From assembly GCA_026936335.1 (NCBI GenBank), contig JAPMXV010000069.1:248001-312000 (forward strand): a stretch of 64,000 bases of DNA. Direction: 5' to 3'. Positions 62,001-64,000 of this stretch are shown here, piece by piece. Both the position numbers and the translations under genes were made by a program. Positions within the stretch are counted from its first letter, which is position 1, and every line of letters begins with the position of its first letter. The stretch comes from Mantamonas sphyraenae (lineage: Eukaryota > CRuMs > Mantamonadidae). Below the pieces are notes generated by a model, which was given only the letters and a program-made list of their open reading frames with translations, ran no database searches and was not told where the DNA came from.

Positions 62001-62184
62001 TGCAAGATCCTCGTCTGGATATGACACAGCTTCGGATGATGGGTCGGAAGTGGAGGAGGGGGAAGCATTGAGTGACGAGGAAGACGAGTACACCAGCGAC
62101 GCCTCCAAGGCATCAGGCAAGCGTACAGTGCAGAGGACATCAACGAGGAGGACACGTCGCAGGACCAACGTTTCAGGTGCTTAG
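60589..62184 (+). CDS. Unrecognised paralogue pair, member 2 (531 residues)
   Basis: I chose the Met at 60589 (MSTHNIQSEYL) because it aligns with the start of member 1. An upstream Met at 60547 is in sequence shared with the spacer. Conserved with member 1 are the serine run followed by RRRGPCPHCDAQAVF, NTHWCKEEDAGCSEFL, GPGSAISWASALYFED, RAAWLNYILKEEF, GPSDEEKEL and the nearly identical tail ASGKRTVQRTSTRRTRRRTN. The first 80 residues and the segment around 220-260 have diverged most. In place of the long acidic run it has a shorter (ST)n stretch and DEEDEYTSD. Both members look intact. Confidence 0.65.
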
Positions 62185-64000
62185 GAATGTATGTAGAACC
62201 GTGCTGGGGGTCAGCCGGACGTTGCCGCGCTCTGCCGGGCTCTGCCGGGCTGTGCAAACCCCAGTTTTTCACACCAAGCATCACCCATACGCATCGCGTA
62301 ATCTTCGCGACCTAGAGGGAGGATACGCATGGGTATGCACATACATGGGCGTGATTTTGGATTCAACAGACCCTTGTGGCTGCCCGGGGGAGGGGAGATG
62401 TGCAAGTGTGCAGATCTCCACCGCCACTTTTTTTTTTTGGCTGGCTGCCGTGGCACCCGCCCCCGCGTGTTCCCGCGTGTTCCCGCGGCAACCGGCTGCG
62501 CTTTTTTCGCATCAACCACGCACACCGAAGCATGTGTACACACGAGAGTCTGAAAGGGGATTGAAAACATGCATGCGCACACCTATGCCCAAGCTGGGAT
62601 CCAGTAGACCCTTGTGGCTGCCTGGAGGACGCGTTTTGTGCAGTGGTGCGCGCGCACAAGCTGAAAAAAAAGAATAGATCGGCTGGCTGGAAAAGGCAGC
62701 ACATGCATGCATGCAACACGCTCACATGTGACAGGCGTTTGGGATGGAGGTGATAGGAATGGCAATGCGGGTGATGTGGGAGGGAAAGTGGACGTGCGAG
62801 TGGGTTGGAGGGTGTGGTGGAAGGAGCAGGAGAAATTGGCGGGCGCTGGGTGCGGCGGCCACAGCGGTTGCGTTGGTGTGGCCGATGTCGTGCACCTGCT
62901 TGACTTCTGCCTACACGATGCCCTGTGGACGCACGCAGGGGGTTGGGGGGTCGGGAGAGAAAACACGGCGGTGGCAAAGGGGAGCCACTTGCGCGGGATC
63001 ATCGGTGTGGCGGCGGGGAAGGTGGTGTGTGGAGTCGACACACGGAGTCATGGCGCGGACTGCAGATGCATCGTGATGGGGGAGCAGGTGGGAGGTTGGT
63101 GGTGGTGGTGATGGATGACGACGCCGTTGAGATTGATTTGGTTGGGAAAGGGTCTGTGTGGGCGAGGAGGAAAAATTGTGGAGGCAGTGGAGCAGCGTTG
63201 TGATTGGTGGATGGATGAGTGGATGAGCTGGTGATGGGGTATGAGGCATGTGTTGGATGGGCATGTGCACGATATCAGGAGCATGACTCACTGCAGCGCC
63301 GTTTCTCCAACACCTTTCCTGCACTGGGAGAAGTCTCAGATGCGATGGAACAGTCAAAGGAGAGGTGTAATGGTTGTCTCGACGCTGTCTGTGGGGTTGT
63401 GTGGCTCAACGGTGGCGGTGGAGCACACATGGGTGAGTTTGAGGAAAACGGGGTGGACGGCGTCGCAACCAACCAAATGAATGGGTACAAGCGGATGAGC
63501 AGGGCAGTGGACAGTGGATTGGAGTGTTGCACAGCGTGGGGCGGGCGGAAATGCCAATGCATGGCGCCATGCATGTGTGCGGTGGCAGTTGGGGCGGAAC
63601 TGGGCAAACTGGCAAGGGAAGGTGTGCACAGGACGGGTGACGCAGCGGGTGGTGAAACGGGTTGAGTGTGGCACGGCAGGGAGGGAAAAGCCGACTGCTC
63701 TTGTGAAAGCAGACTCGGGCGGGGGGACGCAGGCGTGGCCCGTCGCCTTTTTGCGTTCTTCTGGAGGCCCAAGATGGACGCGAATGCTGTTGTGTCGACT
63801 GTGCGGAGGCGGAGCACGAGTACCCAATGGAGGACTGAACGCAAAAGGTGTCCTGCAGTCAGGGGCTGGGGAGCAAGCCATTGTTTGGTAGGTGAGTGAT
63901 GAGGTTTTGACGGGGACTCTGGAGGTATGGAGGTCTGTAGGCGGGCTTGAAGAAGGATTCATCTTTATTGCAGGTAGGAAGCGGCTACTGGGCGCCGGAA
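62185..64000. other. Right-hand end: spacer repeat then no supported gene
   Basis: Positions 62230-62795 are the second copy of the spacer repeat. From about 62800 to 64000 frames on both strands are short and Pro/Ser- or Gly-rich, with no recognisable domain. A CTTTATTGCAG followed by GTAGGAAGC near the end could be a splice junction of a gene that continues to the right, but I cannot support a model. Confidence 0.5.

Noticed and set aside
62707-63962. Several 100-200 codon frames on both strands
   Set aside because: They have biased composition, no conserved motif and overlapping frames on both strands. Some are copied from the spacer repeat. None could be supported as a gene.

Overview
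The window looks like nuclear DNA from a GC-rich unicellular eukaryote that I cannot place in a lineage. Several genes read correctly only after removing short spliceosomal introns (about 50-150 nt, donors GTGGG/GTAGG/GTAAG). Many of these introns carry a CTGAC or CTAAC branch point shortly before the AG. There are no operons or ribosome-binding sites. I saw no tRNA, rRNA, viral hallmark or reverse transcriptase gene. Most genes belong to locally amplified families.

Layout. 1-2.1 kb (-): a secreted or surface protein with beta-propeller, cysteine-rich and TIG parts, running off the left edge. 2.15-2.45 kb: a G-rich TTGGG-like tract. 2.5-12.9 kb (-): a truncated LRR gene fused out of frame to the first of three F-box-like solenoid paralogues. 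12.95-14.3 kb (+): a two-TM Cache-type sensor with two introns. 14.4-27.45 kb: a repeat domain made of 142-bp satellite arrays (about 5 and 27 copies, the larger with an 852-bp higher-order period), a direct repeat of about 0.97 kb present twice 11.2 kb apart, and one 2134-codon gene (-) with alternating modules and a PIN/FEN1-like C-terminal region. 28.4-51.1 kb (+): nine LRR plus ankyrin-like paralogues, interrupted at 46.2-48.5 kb by a STAND P-loop NTPase on the minus strand. 51.4-53.9 kb (-): a patatin-like phospholipase. 54.6-57.8 kb (-): two unrecognised acidic/serine-rich proteins. 58.3-62.2 kb (+): a tandem pair of unrecognised paralogues. From 62.2 kb to the end I can support no gene.

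Possible joint function. The LRR family shares a short N-terminal helix encoded by its own exon, 28-residue ribonuclease-inhibitor-type LRRs and a C-terminal ankyrin-like module ending in an F-box-like helix. It encloses a STAND ATPase and abuts a patatin phospholipase. Those three classes are the sensor, switch and effector of NLR-type innate immunity, here encoded as separate neighbouring genes. This is an inference from co-location. A second theme is a KRQRV-type basic motif shared by the F-box family, the PIN-like protein and LRR1-3. The third is rapid change: tandem copies, internal 336-bp duplications, a frameshifted copy, relic genes and an exonised intron remnant.
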